Notes under the pieces: generated by a model
Seen by the model: the letters and a program-made list of their open reading frames with translations, nothing else
Database searches by the model: none
What the model was told of the DNA's origin: nothing
Position numbers and translations under genes: made by a program
Shown: piece by piece, positions 1-5,560 of the stretch
Layout of the letters: each line of letters starts with the position of its first letter
How positions within the stretch are numbered: position 1 is the stretch's first letter
NCBI GenBank assembly: GCA_036272915.1
Contig: DATAXV010000175.1
Coordinates: 1 to 6,892 of the forward strand
Direction: 5' to 3'
Length of the DNA: 6,892 nucleotides
Source of the DNA: DATAXV01 sp036272915
Lineage (GTDB): Bacteria; Chloroflexota; Dormibacteria; Dormibacterales; Dormibacteraceae

Positions 1-141
1 TCGTCCACCGGTGGCGGCTTTCCCCCAGAGGGTTTGCGCGTGCGGCGCGTACGTGTGCTCGATGCGGTCGGAGAGATCGCGGACGTCGGCGCGCAACTGA
101 CGGACGGTGTCGGCGTCGGAGGGACTGATATTCTTTGCCAC
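1..141 (-). CDS. N-terminal part of an unrecognised protein, cut by the left edge
   Basis: The minus strand has a perfect AAGGAGG at 160-154, followed 12 bases later by a GTG at 141-139 and an open frame of 47 codons that reaches the left edge. The spacing is a little long, but no other start codon lies between. The peptide begins M-A-K-N-I-S-P-S-D-A-D and continues with a charged, Arg/Asp/Leu-rich stretch of about residues 8-28 that looks helical, then H-T-Y-A-P-H and L-W-G-K. No signal peptide, membrane segment or catalytic motif is visible. I do not recognise the family. It lies downstream of the hydrolase-ABC operon on the same strand, but a 261-bp gap makes an independent promoter likely. 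The coding call rests on the ribosome binding site and GC-rich codon use; the function is unknown. Confidence 0.6.
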   Translation of the reverse strand, partial: MAKNISPSDADTVRQLRADVRDLSDRIEHTYAPHAQTLWGKAATGGR

Positions 142-153
142 GGTGGCCTATGG

Positions 154-160
154 CCTCCTT
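154..160 (-). promoter_or_regulatory. Shine-Dalgarno site of the left-edge gene
   Basis: CCTCCTT on the plus strand reads AAGGAGG on the minus strand, a full match to the 16S rRNA anti-SD. It lies 12 bases upstream of the GTG at 141 and is the main reason for calling a gene in the first 141 bases. Confidence 0.6.
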
Positions 161-220
161 CGTAACAGCCGTCGTCGCCCGCTGTGGTGTCCAACCTAGG
201 GCGGCGGCGGCCTCGGTAAC

Positions 221-240
221 GCCCGCGCCACACGGCGGGC
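221..240. terminator. Small GC hairpin in the spacer downstream of the permease operon
   Basis: GCCCGC (221-226) and GCGGGC (235-240) form a perfect six-pair stem around an eight-base loop. It lies in the 142-402 spacer, between the end of the permease gene and the left-edge gene. There is no T-tract, so it could only be a weak, actinobacterial-type hairpin terminator or a chance structure. I see no tRNA, small gene or other repeat in the rest of this 261-bp spacer. Confidence 0.2.
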
Positions 241-402
241 CATCCCAAGTCCCGCTCATTCCGCCACGGATTGCAAGCGAGCAAAGGAGCCGACAAAAGG
301 GCGCCCGTCGGCCGCACCGCTGACCGGGGGATGTTGTTCACGAGTCACCTAATCGATGGTATGTGGTTCAACCGAATTTAAAAAGTGGCGAAATCGGCTG
401 AT

Positions 403-1287
403 TCAGCTCACCACGTCCTTGCGCAGGAAGTGGTACCAGGCCAGCGCCAGGAAGGCGGACCCGTAGACGAACGCCGCGATCAGCCCCTTGAAGATGTCGT
501 CGGTCTGGGCTGGAGTCTGCAGCAGCCCCAGCCAGGCGTCGTCGTAGTGCGTGGGCAGGATGACCCGGAGCTCGCCCAGCGCCGAGATCTGGTCCAGGAT
601 TGCCGACACGATGGTCAGCATCACGGCGCCTCCGACGGCCCCCAGCGGCGCGTCCGTGGAGACGGAGAGAAGGAAGGCGAGCCCGGCGGTGATGAGCAGG
701 TTCGCGGCGACGAAGCCGAGCACGCCGAGAAGCCGGATGAGCGCCGGACCGCCTGCGATCTGGCCGTCGAGCGTGCTCAGCGGGTGCCAGCCGTAGCGGA
801 GCGTCCCCACCGCGAGCGCGGTCCCGGTGAGCAGCAGCAGCGCGACGGCGCTGGAGGCGAGGGCGACCAGCAGCTTGCTGCCGAGCAGCCGGGCGCGCGG
901 TACCGGGATCGCGAGCAGGTAGCGCAGCGACCCCCAGCTCGCCTCGCTGGCGATGGCGTCGCCGCAGAACACCGCGACGACGATGACGAGCAGGAAGGAG
1001 GACGACACGAGCAGCGTGAACAGCGCGAAGTTCAAACCGCCCGCCGTGGCGATGCTGGCGAAGGAGGCGAACTCTCCCTGCCGCTGGCCGCCGCCTCCCG
1101 GCCGACCGATCTGGAACGCGAGCAGGATGATCAGCGGGAGGAGGACCATGCAGGCCAGCGTGAGCTGGGTGCGGCGCCGCCCGACCTGGCGTCGCGCCTC
1201 GGCGAGGATGCCCAGGGTGGCTCCGGCCCGATAGCTGGTCGCCGCTCCGTCGGCGCGGGGCTCGCCCGGCGCCTGCGTCGTCGTCAC
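403..1287 (-). CDS. ABC-2 type transporter permease, six membrane helices
   Basis: The protein has 294 residues. I place the start at GTG 1287-1285, which overlaps the TGA of the upstream ATPase gene as GTGA. The longer frame reaching 1611 is Arg-rich antisense-like sequence inside the ATPase gene and is rejected. A GAGGGG-like site lies about ten bases upstream. Hydrophobic segments are visible at roughly residues 41-60, 86-108, 138-162, 184-208, 213-232 and 267-285. The stretch around 109-140 (G-D-A-I-A-S-E-A-S-W-G-S-L-R, then P-V-P-R-A-R-L-L-G-S-K-L-L) is the conserved cytoplasmic loop of ABC-2/BcrB-like permeases that couples to the ATPase. The tight overlap implies translational coupling with the fused hydrolase-ATPase, so the two should form one transporter, probably an exporter as a homodimeric pair. 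The substrate cannot be told from the sequence. The length is normal for the family. Confidence 0.9.
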   Translation of the reverse strand: MTTTQAPGEPRADGAATSYRAGATLGILAEARRQVGRRRTQLTLACMVLLPLIILLAFQIGRPGGGGQRQGEFASFASIATAGGLNFALFTLLVSSSFLLVIVVAVFCGDAIASEASWGSLRYLLAIPVPRARLLGSKLLVALASSAVALLLLTGTALAVGTLRYGWHPLSTLDGQIAGGPALIRLLGVLGFVAANLLITAGLAFLLSVSTDAPLGAVGGAVMLTIVSAILDQISALGELRVILPTHYDDAWLGLLQTPAQTDDIFKGLIAAFVYGSAFLALAWYHFLRKDVVS

Positions 1288-4025
1288 CGCTCGCCGCTCC
1301 CCTCGGTGCCGCCGCCGACCAGATCCAGGAACGCGTCCTCCAGGCGGCGCTGGGGCGCGATGCGATCCACCGCGACCCCGGCCGCGACGAGCTCGCTGAC
1401 GAGGCGCCGGCGCGGCACTCCGTCGAGGTCGCAGACGAGACGTCCACCGCCGTCCTCCCGGACCTGCCGGACGCCCAGGCGTCGCAGTACCGCGATCGCT
1501 CCCTCCTGGTCGGACACGTCGAGCAGGACGGTCGATCCCTCTCCGATCAGCTCGGCGACCGAGCCACCGGCGACGACGCGTCCGCGATGCACGACGATGG
1601 CGTGGGTGCACGTCTGCTCGACCTCGGCGAGCATGTGGCTGGAGACCAGGACCGCCCGACCGTTCGAGGCGTATCTCTGGAGGACGCGGCGCATCTCGGC
1701 GATCTGAGGTGGATCGAGGCCATCGGTCGGCTCATCGAGCACGAGCAGGTCGGGCAGCCCGAGCATCGCCTGGGCGATGGCGAGCCGCTGGCGCATGCCG
1801 TGGCTGTAGGTTCCAACCCGGCGCCCGGCGGCGCCTCCCAGCCCGGCGATCTCCAACGCCTCCTCCAGCCGTGCCTCTGCGGGCGGCCGTCCCGTCGCCT
1901 GCCAGAAGCGTCTGAGGTTGTCGGCGCCGCTCAGGTGGGGCAGGAAGCCCGGTCCCTCGACGAGGGCGCCGAATCGGGAGAGGACGGGCGCGCCGCCTCG
2001 CAACGGATGGCCGAAGACGTACACCGCCCCCCTCGTCGGCGCGGTCAGACCGAGCAGCACGCGCAGCGTCGTCGTCTTGCCGGCCCCGTTCGGACCCAGC
2101 ATGCCCACGACCTGCTCCGGCTCGACGCGGAACGAGATGTCGTCGACGGCGAGGAAGCCGTTGCCGTACTGCTTGCGCAGCCCCTCCACGACCAGCGGCA
2201 CCCGCGCGTACTCCACCCGCGTGCGGGTGTCGCCCCGCCGCCGGCGCCAACGGCCGGCGACGATCATGAGGGCAAGGCCGAGGAGGAGCGCGACGACGAC
2301 CGCGCCCAGCACCCAGGGCCAGTACCAGCCGGCGGTGCCGAGCTCGGTCCCGCTCACTGTGGGCAGCTCGACCGACCCCAGGGACATGACCGTGTACTGC
2401 GCCGGCTGGGCCGGGCCGAGGAAGGCCTGATCGGACGTGGCCACGACGAGCAGGAGGCGGTCGCCGGCCGGCACCTGATGCACGATCGCGGGCAGCTGGA
2501 CGGTGACCGGCCGGGCCTCGGCGATCGCGGTGGGGAGCCCGCTGAGACGTACCGGCGCGACCAGGCTGCCGGGCAGGGTCGCGCCGAGGTGCGGCGTCAG
2601 ATCGTAGAGCTTCACGAAGAGCACGGCGCTGCCGGTCGGGCTCGCGACCCGCAGACGTACGGTCGGGGATCCGACGATGGTGACCGCCGAGCCGAGCGTC
2701 GGGGAGAGGAAGTCTGCGTGCTGACCTGGGATGTCGCGCGCGGCCGCCCCGGTCATCGCGGCGGTGGGACTGCCCAGTCCCGGTAGCGACGAGGTCGCCG
2801 CCGGCGTGCCCCCGGGCGGGTTCGCGATCACCTGCGGCGGCCCCTTGACTTCGATGAGCCGCTCGCGCTGGCCGTCGAGTCCCGGGTAGTGGGGGGCCTC
2901 GCTCGCGATCGATGTCGGGTCGCCCGCCTCGTCGTACCCGGAGAGGCGCGAGAACACGAAGCCGCCTCCCGGCGCGGGTCCGACGCCCCGCAGATAGTGG
3001 TTCAGCCACTGCAGCGTCTCGGCGTGGAGCCAGTCCTGGTCGACGGACGTTCCCTGGCCGCCATCGTGGCCGCCCGTGTACCAGGCGACGTGCACCGGGG
3101 TGCCGGTCCTGGCGATCCCCCTGGCGTTGGCGTCCGCCTCGCTGAGCGGGAAGAGGGTGTCGGTCTCCCCCTGGACCAGGAGGGCCGGCGCCCGGATCCG
3201 GTCGAGGACGCCGGCCGGGCTCGATTGCTCGAGCAGCGCCCGCTGCGCCGGCGTGAGCGTCCCCGTGGTCGCCGACTCTCGGTAGAGCTGGCAGATCGCC
3301 GGGGCCAGCCGGCCACAGGAGGGGTTTCCATCGCCGTCCGGTATCCCGACCCGGGCGCCGCTCCCGCCGCCGAAGAGGAGACCGGCCCACGCCTTCTTGA
3401 AGACCCCGTCCGTCCCCCCACCGGCGACGTCGTTGGGGAGGAACGCGCGTGAGAGATCGTTCCAGGTAGTCTCCGCGACGATGGCGTCGACCCGGTGGTC
3501 GTAGGCGGCCAGCAGGAGGGCGAGGGCGCCGCCGTAGGAGCCGCCGACGACCGCGACCCGGGGGTCGTCGGGGCCGTCGTGGAGGACCTCCGGGCGGGTG
3601 CTGACCCAGTTGATCAGCTGGGAGGCGTCGCGCACCTCCCAGTCCGGGCTGTCGAGGTGGATCTGCCCGCCGCTGCGACCGAAGCCCTCGGCGGTCCAGG
3701 TCAGCACCGCGAAGCCGTGCTCGGCGAACCGGGCGGCGTCGCCGGCGACGCTCTGCTTGGTCTGACCGTAGCCGTGGGCGAGCAGGATCGCAGGCACCGG
3801 ATGCTGCGGGGTCGCCGCATCGGGCCGGAAGTAGGTCGTGTCGAGACGGATGGGGACATTGCCGTGCGGCCCGGTGTGGACGGTGATGAAGCGCGCCGTG
3901 GCGGTGTAGCCGGGCGGCCGTGTCAGCAGTCCCCAGGCACCGACGGCGGCGGCGAGGACGGCGAGGATGGCCACGGCCGCCAGCCACGGACGCCACCGAG
4001 GTACCGGGGAGGGCATGGCCGTCAC
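1284..4025 (-). CDS. Fusion of extracytoplasmic S15/CocE-type hydrolase with BcrA-like ABC ATPase
   Basis: This is a 913-residue two-function protein. Residues 13-33 form a membrane helix after an Arg-containing N terminus (cytoplasmic N end). Residues about 40-345 are an alpha/beta hydrolase of the Xaa-Pro dipeptidyl-peptidase/CocE class: nucleophile elbow G161-G-S163-Y-G165, likely Asp289 in G-E-T-D-T, and His320 in G-G-H-D-G-G. Residues about 380-555 match the beta-sandwich domain of that family. A second helix at about 568-590 is followed by R-W-R-R-R-R, putting the next part in the cytoplasm. Residues 609-830 are an ABC ATPase: Walker A G-P-N-G-A-G-K650-T, Glu690 at the Q-loop position as in BcrA-type proteins, signature Y-S-H-G-M-R-Q-R-L (740-748), Walker B L-L-V-L-D764-E765-P, and H-loop His797. 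All key residues are present. The only Cys pair in the outer part (237, 245) could form a disulfide. GTG 4025 gives the start; ATG 4016 (codon 4) is an alternative, and neither has a good ribosome site. The hydrolase substrate (peptide, ester or lactam) is unknown. Confidence 0.9.
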   Translation of the reverse strand: MTAMPSPVPRWRPWLAAVAILAVLAAAVGAWGLLTRPPGYTATARFITVHTGPHGNVPIRLDTTYFRPDAATPQHPVPAILLAHGYGQTKQSVAGDAARFAEHGFAVLTWTAEGFGRSGGQIHLDSPDWEVRDASQLINWVSTRPEVLHDGPDDPRVAVVGGSYGGALALLLAAYDHRVDAIVAETTWNDLSRAFLPNDVAGGGTDGVFKKAWAGLLFGGGSGARVGIPDGDGNPSCGRLAPAICQLYRESATTGTLTPAQRALLEQSSPAGVLDRIRAPALLVQGETDTLFPLSEADANARGIARTGTPVHVAWYTGGHDGGQGTSVDQDWLHAETLQWLNHYLRGVGPAPGGGFVFSRLSGYDEAGDPTSIASEAPHYPGLDGQRERLIEVKGPPQVIANPPGGTPAATSSLPGLGSPTAAMTGAAARDIPGQHADFLSPTLGSAVTIVGSPTVRLRVASPTGSAVLFVKLYDLTPHLGATLPGSLVAPVRLSGLPTAIAEARPVTVQLPAIVHQVPAGDRLLLVVATSDQAFLGPAQPAQYTVMSLGSVELPTVSGTELGTAGWYWPWVLGAVVVALLLGLALMIVAGRWRRRRGDTRTRVEYARVPLVVEGLRKQYGNGFLAVDDISFRVEPEQVVGMLGPNGAGKTTTLRVLLGLTAPTRGAVYVFGHPLRGGAPVLSRFGALVEGPGFLPHLSGADNLRRFWQATGRPPAEARLEEALEIAGLGGAAGRRVGTYSHGMRQRLAIAQAMLGLPDLLVLDEPTDGLDPPQIAEMRRVLQRYASNGRAVLVSSHMLAEVEQTCTHAIVVHRGRVVAGGSVAELIGEGSTVLLDVSDQEGAIAVLRRLGVRQVREDGGGRLVCDLDGVPRRRLVSELVAAGVAVDRIAPQRRLEDAFLDLVGGGTEGSGER

Positions 4026-4103
4026 GATAAGCGCCGCGTCAGCCGGCGTCGGCGGCCGTACGGGAGAGCGGTGGGGGTGAATCTCACGCGCGGCTCATCG
4101 CTC

Positions 4104-4133
4104 CGCGGCGCCGGCCCTCCGCCGGCCGCCGCG
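4104..4133. repeat. Strong GC-rich inverted repeat in the hydrolase/ABC spacer
   Basis: Bases 4104-4115 pair with 4121-4126 and 4128-4133 to give twelve G-C pairs with one bulged C (4127) and a five-base loop CCTCC. The core is two copies of the self-complementary GCCGGC. It lies 79 bases upstream of the fusion gene start and about 125 bases beyond the stop of the 4258 hydrolase gene, both transcribed leftward. It could end read-through from that gene or act as a leader structure or operator for the ABC operon. There is no T-tract. Confidence 0.4.
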
Positions 4134-4138
4134 CCGAT

Positions 4139-4177
4139 GCCTCGCGTGCCCACATCAGGCGAGCACCGGCGCGAGGC
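4139..4177. repeat. Eight-base inverted repeat
   Basis: GCCTCGCG (4139-4146) and CGCGAGGC (4170-4177) are perfect reverse complements, 23 bases apart, in the same non-coding spacer as the 4104-4133 hairpin. It could be a regulator half-site pair or a loose hairpin. In DNA this GC-rich, chance is a real possibility. Confidence 0.25.
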
Positions 4178-4237
4178 GGTGTGTGACGCCTCGGCGCCGT
4201 CGCCGGGCGTATCCCTGCTATCGGAGCGCGCGGCAAG

Positions 4238-4257
4238 TCCGGTCTTTCAGGGCCGGA
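4238..4257 (-). terminator. Hairpin directly after the alpha/beta hydrolase stop codon
   Basis: TCCGGTC (4238-4244) pairs with GGCCGGA (4251-4257): seven pairs including one G-T, with a six-base loop. On the minus strand it begins in the base right after the TGA of the hydrolase gene (stop at 4260-4258). There is no run of T after it, as is common for high-GC actinobacterial terminators. The position is its best support. Confidence 0.4.
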
Positions 4258-4923
4258 TCAGAGCCTGAGCAGGTAGTCGGCCAGCTCTCGGGGGCGGGCG
4301 ACGGCGATGAGGTGGCCGCCGGGGAGGACGTCGGTCTTCACGCCGACGCGCTCGCGGGCCACCCGCCGCTGGAAGTCGGTGGGGAAGAAGCGGTCGTCGG
4401 CTCCGGCGACCACCCGCAGGGAGGCGGGCCAGCCGTCGAAGCCGCAGGTGGACAGGAACGCCGCGTCAGCCTCCGGACGCGCATGCGGGGCACCCTCCTC
4501 GGCCACCTCGGGAGGGACGTCATGGAGGAAATAGGCGCCGAGCTCGAACTCGGTCGGGTAGCCGCCCGCCTCGGCGGCGGCAGTCCGGGCCGCCAGCCAG
4601 CCGGTGTCGTCCCACCACGCGCCCGCCGTCTCCCCGGGCACCGGGATCATGGCGTTGACCAGGACCAGGGTTCGGGGGCTCGCCGCCGCCGCCACCAGGG
4701 GGGCCGTGAATCCGCCGAGGGACTGCGCGGCGAGGACGTACTCCTTCCGGTCGCCGATCGCCTCCAGGGCGATGCGCGTGTACTCGGGCAGTCCGGCCTC
4801 GGGGTCGGCGCCGGGGAGGTCGACCGCGATCGCCTCATGGCCAGCCGCCTCCAGCAGCGGCACGACCCGGCTCCAGTACCAGGGGCTGCCACCCGCACCG
4901 GGCAGGAGGATGTAGCTTCCCAC
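4258..4923 (-). CDS. Alpha/beta-fold hydrolase (esterase-like), 221 residues
   Basis: The protein starts at GTG 4923 with an AGG-containing site about eight bases upstream. It begins with the oxyanion-region motif L-L-P-G-A-G-G-S-P-W-Y-W (residues 6-17), as in small MenH/EstC-like hydrolases. The nucleophile elbow is A66-Q-S68-L-G70, with Ala in place of the usual first Gly, which is common in this group. The likely acid lies in G-A-D176-D177-R-F-F-P and the base is His204 in P-G-G-H-L-I. The cap region is short and Trp-rich (around 103-109). There is no signal peptide or membrane segment, so it should be a cytoplasmic enzyme acting on small esters or similar acyl compounds; the substrate is unknown. 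The length is normal and the gene looks intact. It is transcribed alone, divergent from the DUF664 remnant, and is unrelated in domain order to the hydrolase half of the neighbouring fusion. Confidence 0.85.
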   Translation of the reverse strand: MGSYILLPGAGGSPWYWSRVVPLLEAAGHEAIAVDLPGADPEAGLPEYTRIALEAIGDRKEYVLAAQSLGGFTAPLVAAAASPRTLVLVNAMIPVPGETAGAWWDDTGWLAARTAAAEAGGYPTEFELGAYFLHDVPPEVAEEGAPHARPEADAAFLSTCGFDGWPASLRVVAGADDRFFPTDFQRRVARERVGVKTDVLPGGHLIAVARPRELADYLLRL

Positions 4924-4975
4924 CGCGCCAGCCTATCCGCTGAGAGCCCCCGGGGCCGGTCTCCTGTCCCCACCC

Positions 4976-4979
4976 GGAG
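4976..4979 (+). promoter_or_regulatory. Ribosome binding site choosing the DUF664 start
   Basis: GGAG lies five bases before GTG 4985. The alternative starts are GTG 5000 and ATG 5024. The ATG has GGAG directly abutting it, too close to work, so 4985 is preferred. Confidence 0.4.
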
Positions 4980-4984
4980 CGGTC

Positions 4985-5422
4985 GTGCATCATCGTCGCG
5001 TGACCCATCGACGGCGGGCGGAGATGTTCGTCGACGCCGGGAGGGATCCCCGCCGGGGTCCGGCGATCGGAGACGAGCGGACCCTGCTGGTCGATTCGCT
5101 GCGGAGTCAGCGGGCGACGCTCGAGCTCAGGTGCGCCGGCCTCGGCGAGGAGCTGGCCAGGCGCGCGGTGGCGCCGTCGACGCTGTCGCTCCTCGGTCTC
5201 GTCCGCCACCTGGCCGACGTCGAGCGCCGTTGGTCCCGTGGGGTGCTGGCCGGCGAGGCGGCGGCGCCCCGTCTGCAGTCGGTGAACGTGCTCGTGGCCG
5301 GGGGATCAGTGCCCAGGCTGCCCGCTGTCGGCGACGGTGGCGACGCGGGCGATCGGCTGGGACCGCATGTAAGCCATCTCCTCATCTCAGAACGACATGA
5401 AAAGAGCATCCATCACTGGTAG
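4985..5422 (+). pseudogene. 3'-truncated DUF664 (DinB-like, mycothiol-transferase-type) gene
   Basis: The frame gives 145 residues. Residues about 11-92 match the N-terminal half of DUF664 proteins of actinobacteria: R-A-E-M-F-V-D at 11-17, G-D-E-R-T-L-L at 29-35, Q-R-A-T-L-E-L-R-C-A-G-L at 42-53 and P-S-T-L-S-L-L-G-L-V-R-H-L-A-D-V-E at 64-80. His75 is the expected first metal ligand of the DinB four-helix bundle. After about G-V-L-A-G-E (86-91, base 5257) the similarity ends. The aromatic/acidic stretch and the C-terminal H-x-x-x-H-type ligands of the intact family (about 160-190 residues) are missing. The remaining 50 or so residues are read through foreign sequence, the last part antisense to another gene remnant. 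A product may still be made, but it lacks the metal site and is unlikely to be active. Whether the tail became functional cannot be judged. Confidence 0.7.
5306..5398 (-). pseudogene. Remnant of a PPOX-class (F420/FMN-dependent) split-barrel oxidoreductase
   Basis: Read on the minus strand from ATG 5398-5396 the frame gives M-S-F, then an in-frame TGA (5389-5387), then D-E-E-M-A-Y-M-R-S-Q-P-I-A-R-V-A-T-V-A, continuing D-S-G-Q-P up to about 5318. That is the N-terminal signature of actinobacterial pyridoxamine-5'-phosphate-oxidase-like proteins (D-E-E-x-x-Y-L-R-S-Q-x-x-x-R-x-A-T-V, then x-x-x-G-x-P). The continuation expected there, a V-P-V-type strand, is absent: the frame reads G-H and stops at 5308-5306. 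About 25 of the usual 130-150 codons survive. Both the early TGA and the lost body mark it as dead. No clear ribosome site precedes the ATG, so the exact old start is uncertain. It lies antisense to the tail of the truncated DUF664 frame. Identification is from the remembered family pattern only. Confidence 0.5.
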
Positions 5423-5560
5423 CTCCCGCCGGAACACTGCGCTCAGGGTAGGAATGACAACGGGCGAGGAGTTCCCTTTTCCACCTGCTCCACGCCCTCT
5501 TCGAAGCAGTCGTGCGTGAAAAGACGGTAACTCGCCGGAACTTCTGGAGTCAGCACCCAC

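Noticed and set aside
340..380. tRNA T-arm-like GGTTCAACC near the permease end
   Set aside because: No acceptor, D or anticodon arms can be paired around it on either strand.
372..403. Possible terminator after the permease stop
   Set aside because: The stem CCGA-TTT/AAA-TCGG needs a bulge, encloses an 11-base loop and has its A/T run inside the loop; too weak to call.
1288..1611. N-terminal extension of the permease
   Set aside because: The extra 108 codons are Arg/Pro-rich and overlap the ATPase C terminus; the GTG in the GTGA overlap is the natural start.
385..1707. 440-codon open frame on the plus strand
   Set aside because: It lies antisense to the permease and ATPase genes, is full of Arg, Gly and Glu repeats typical of GC-rich shadow frames, and has no domain motif.
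1587..2786. 399-codon plus-strand frame
   Set aside because: Antisense shadow of the ATPase and beta-sandwich regions, without recognisable motifs or ribosome site.
1732..3996. 754-codon open frame on the minus strand within the fusion gene
   Set aside because: Arg/Pro/Gly-rich frame-shifted copy of the real coding frame, which itself contains complete catalytic and ATPase motifs.
3495..4268. 257-codon plus-strand frame crossing the spacer
   Set aside because: Its first two thirds are antisense to the hydrolase domain and the rest runs through hairpin-rich non-coding sequence; no family features.
4183..5400. 405-codon plus-strand frame
   Set aside because: Antisense to the 4258-4923 hydrolase and out of frame with the DUF664 gene, which has the family motifs.
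5423..5560. Possible promoter or att-like repeat in the spacer (TGACAA at 5455-5460, CGCCGGAAC twice)
   Set aside because: No matching -10 lies at 16-19 bases, and a nine-base repeat is expected by chance in such sequence.
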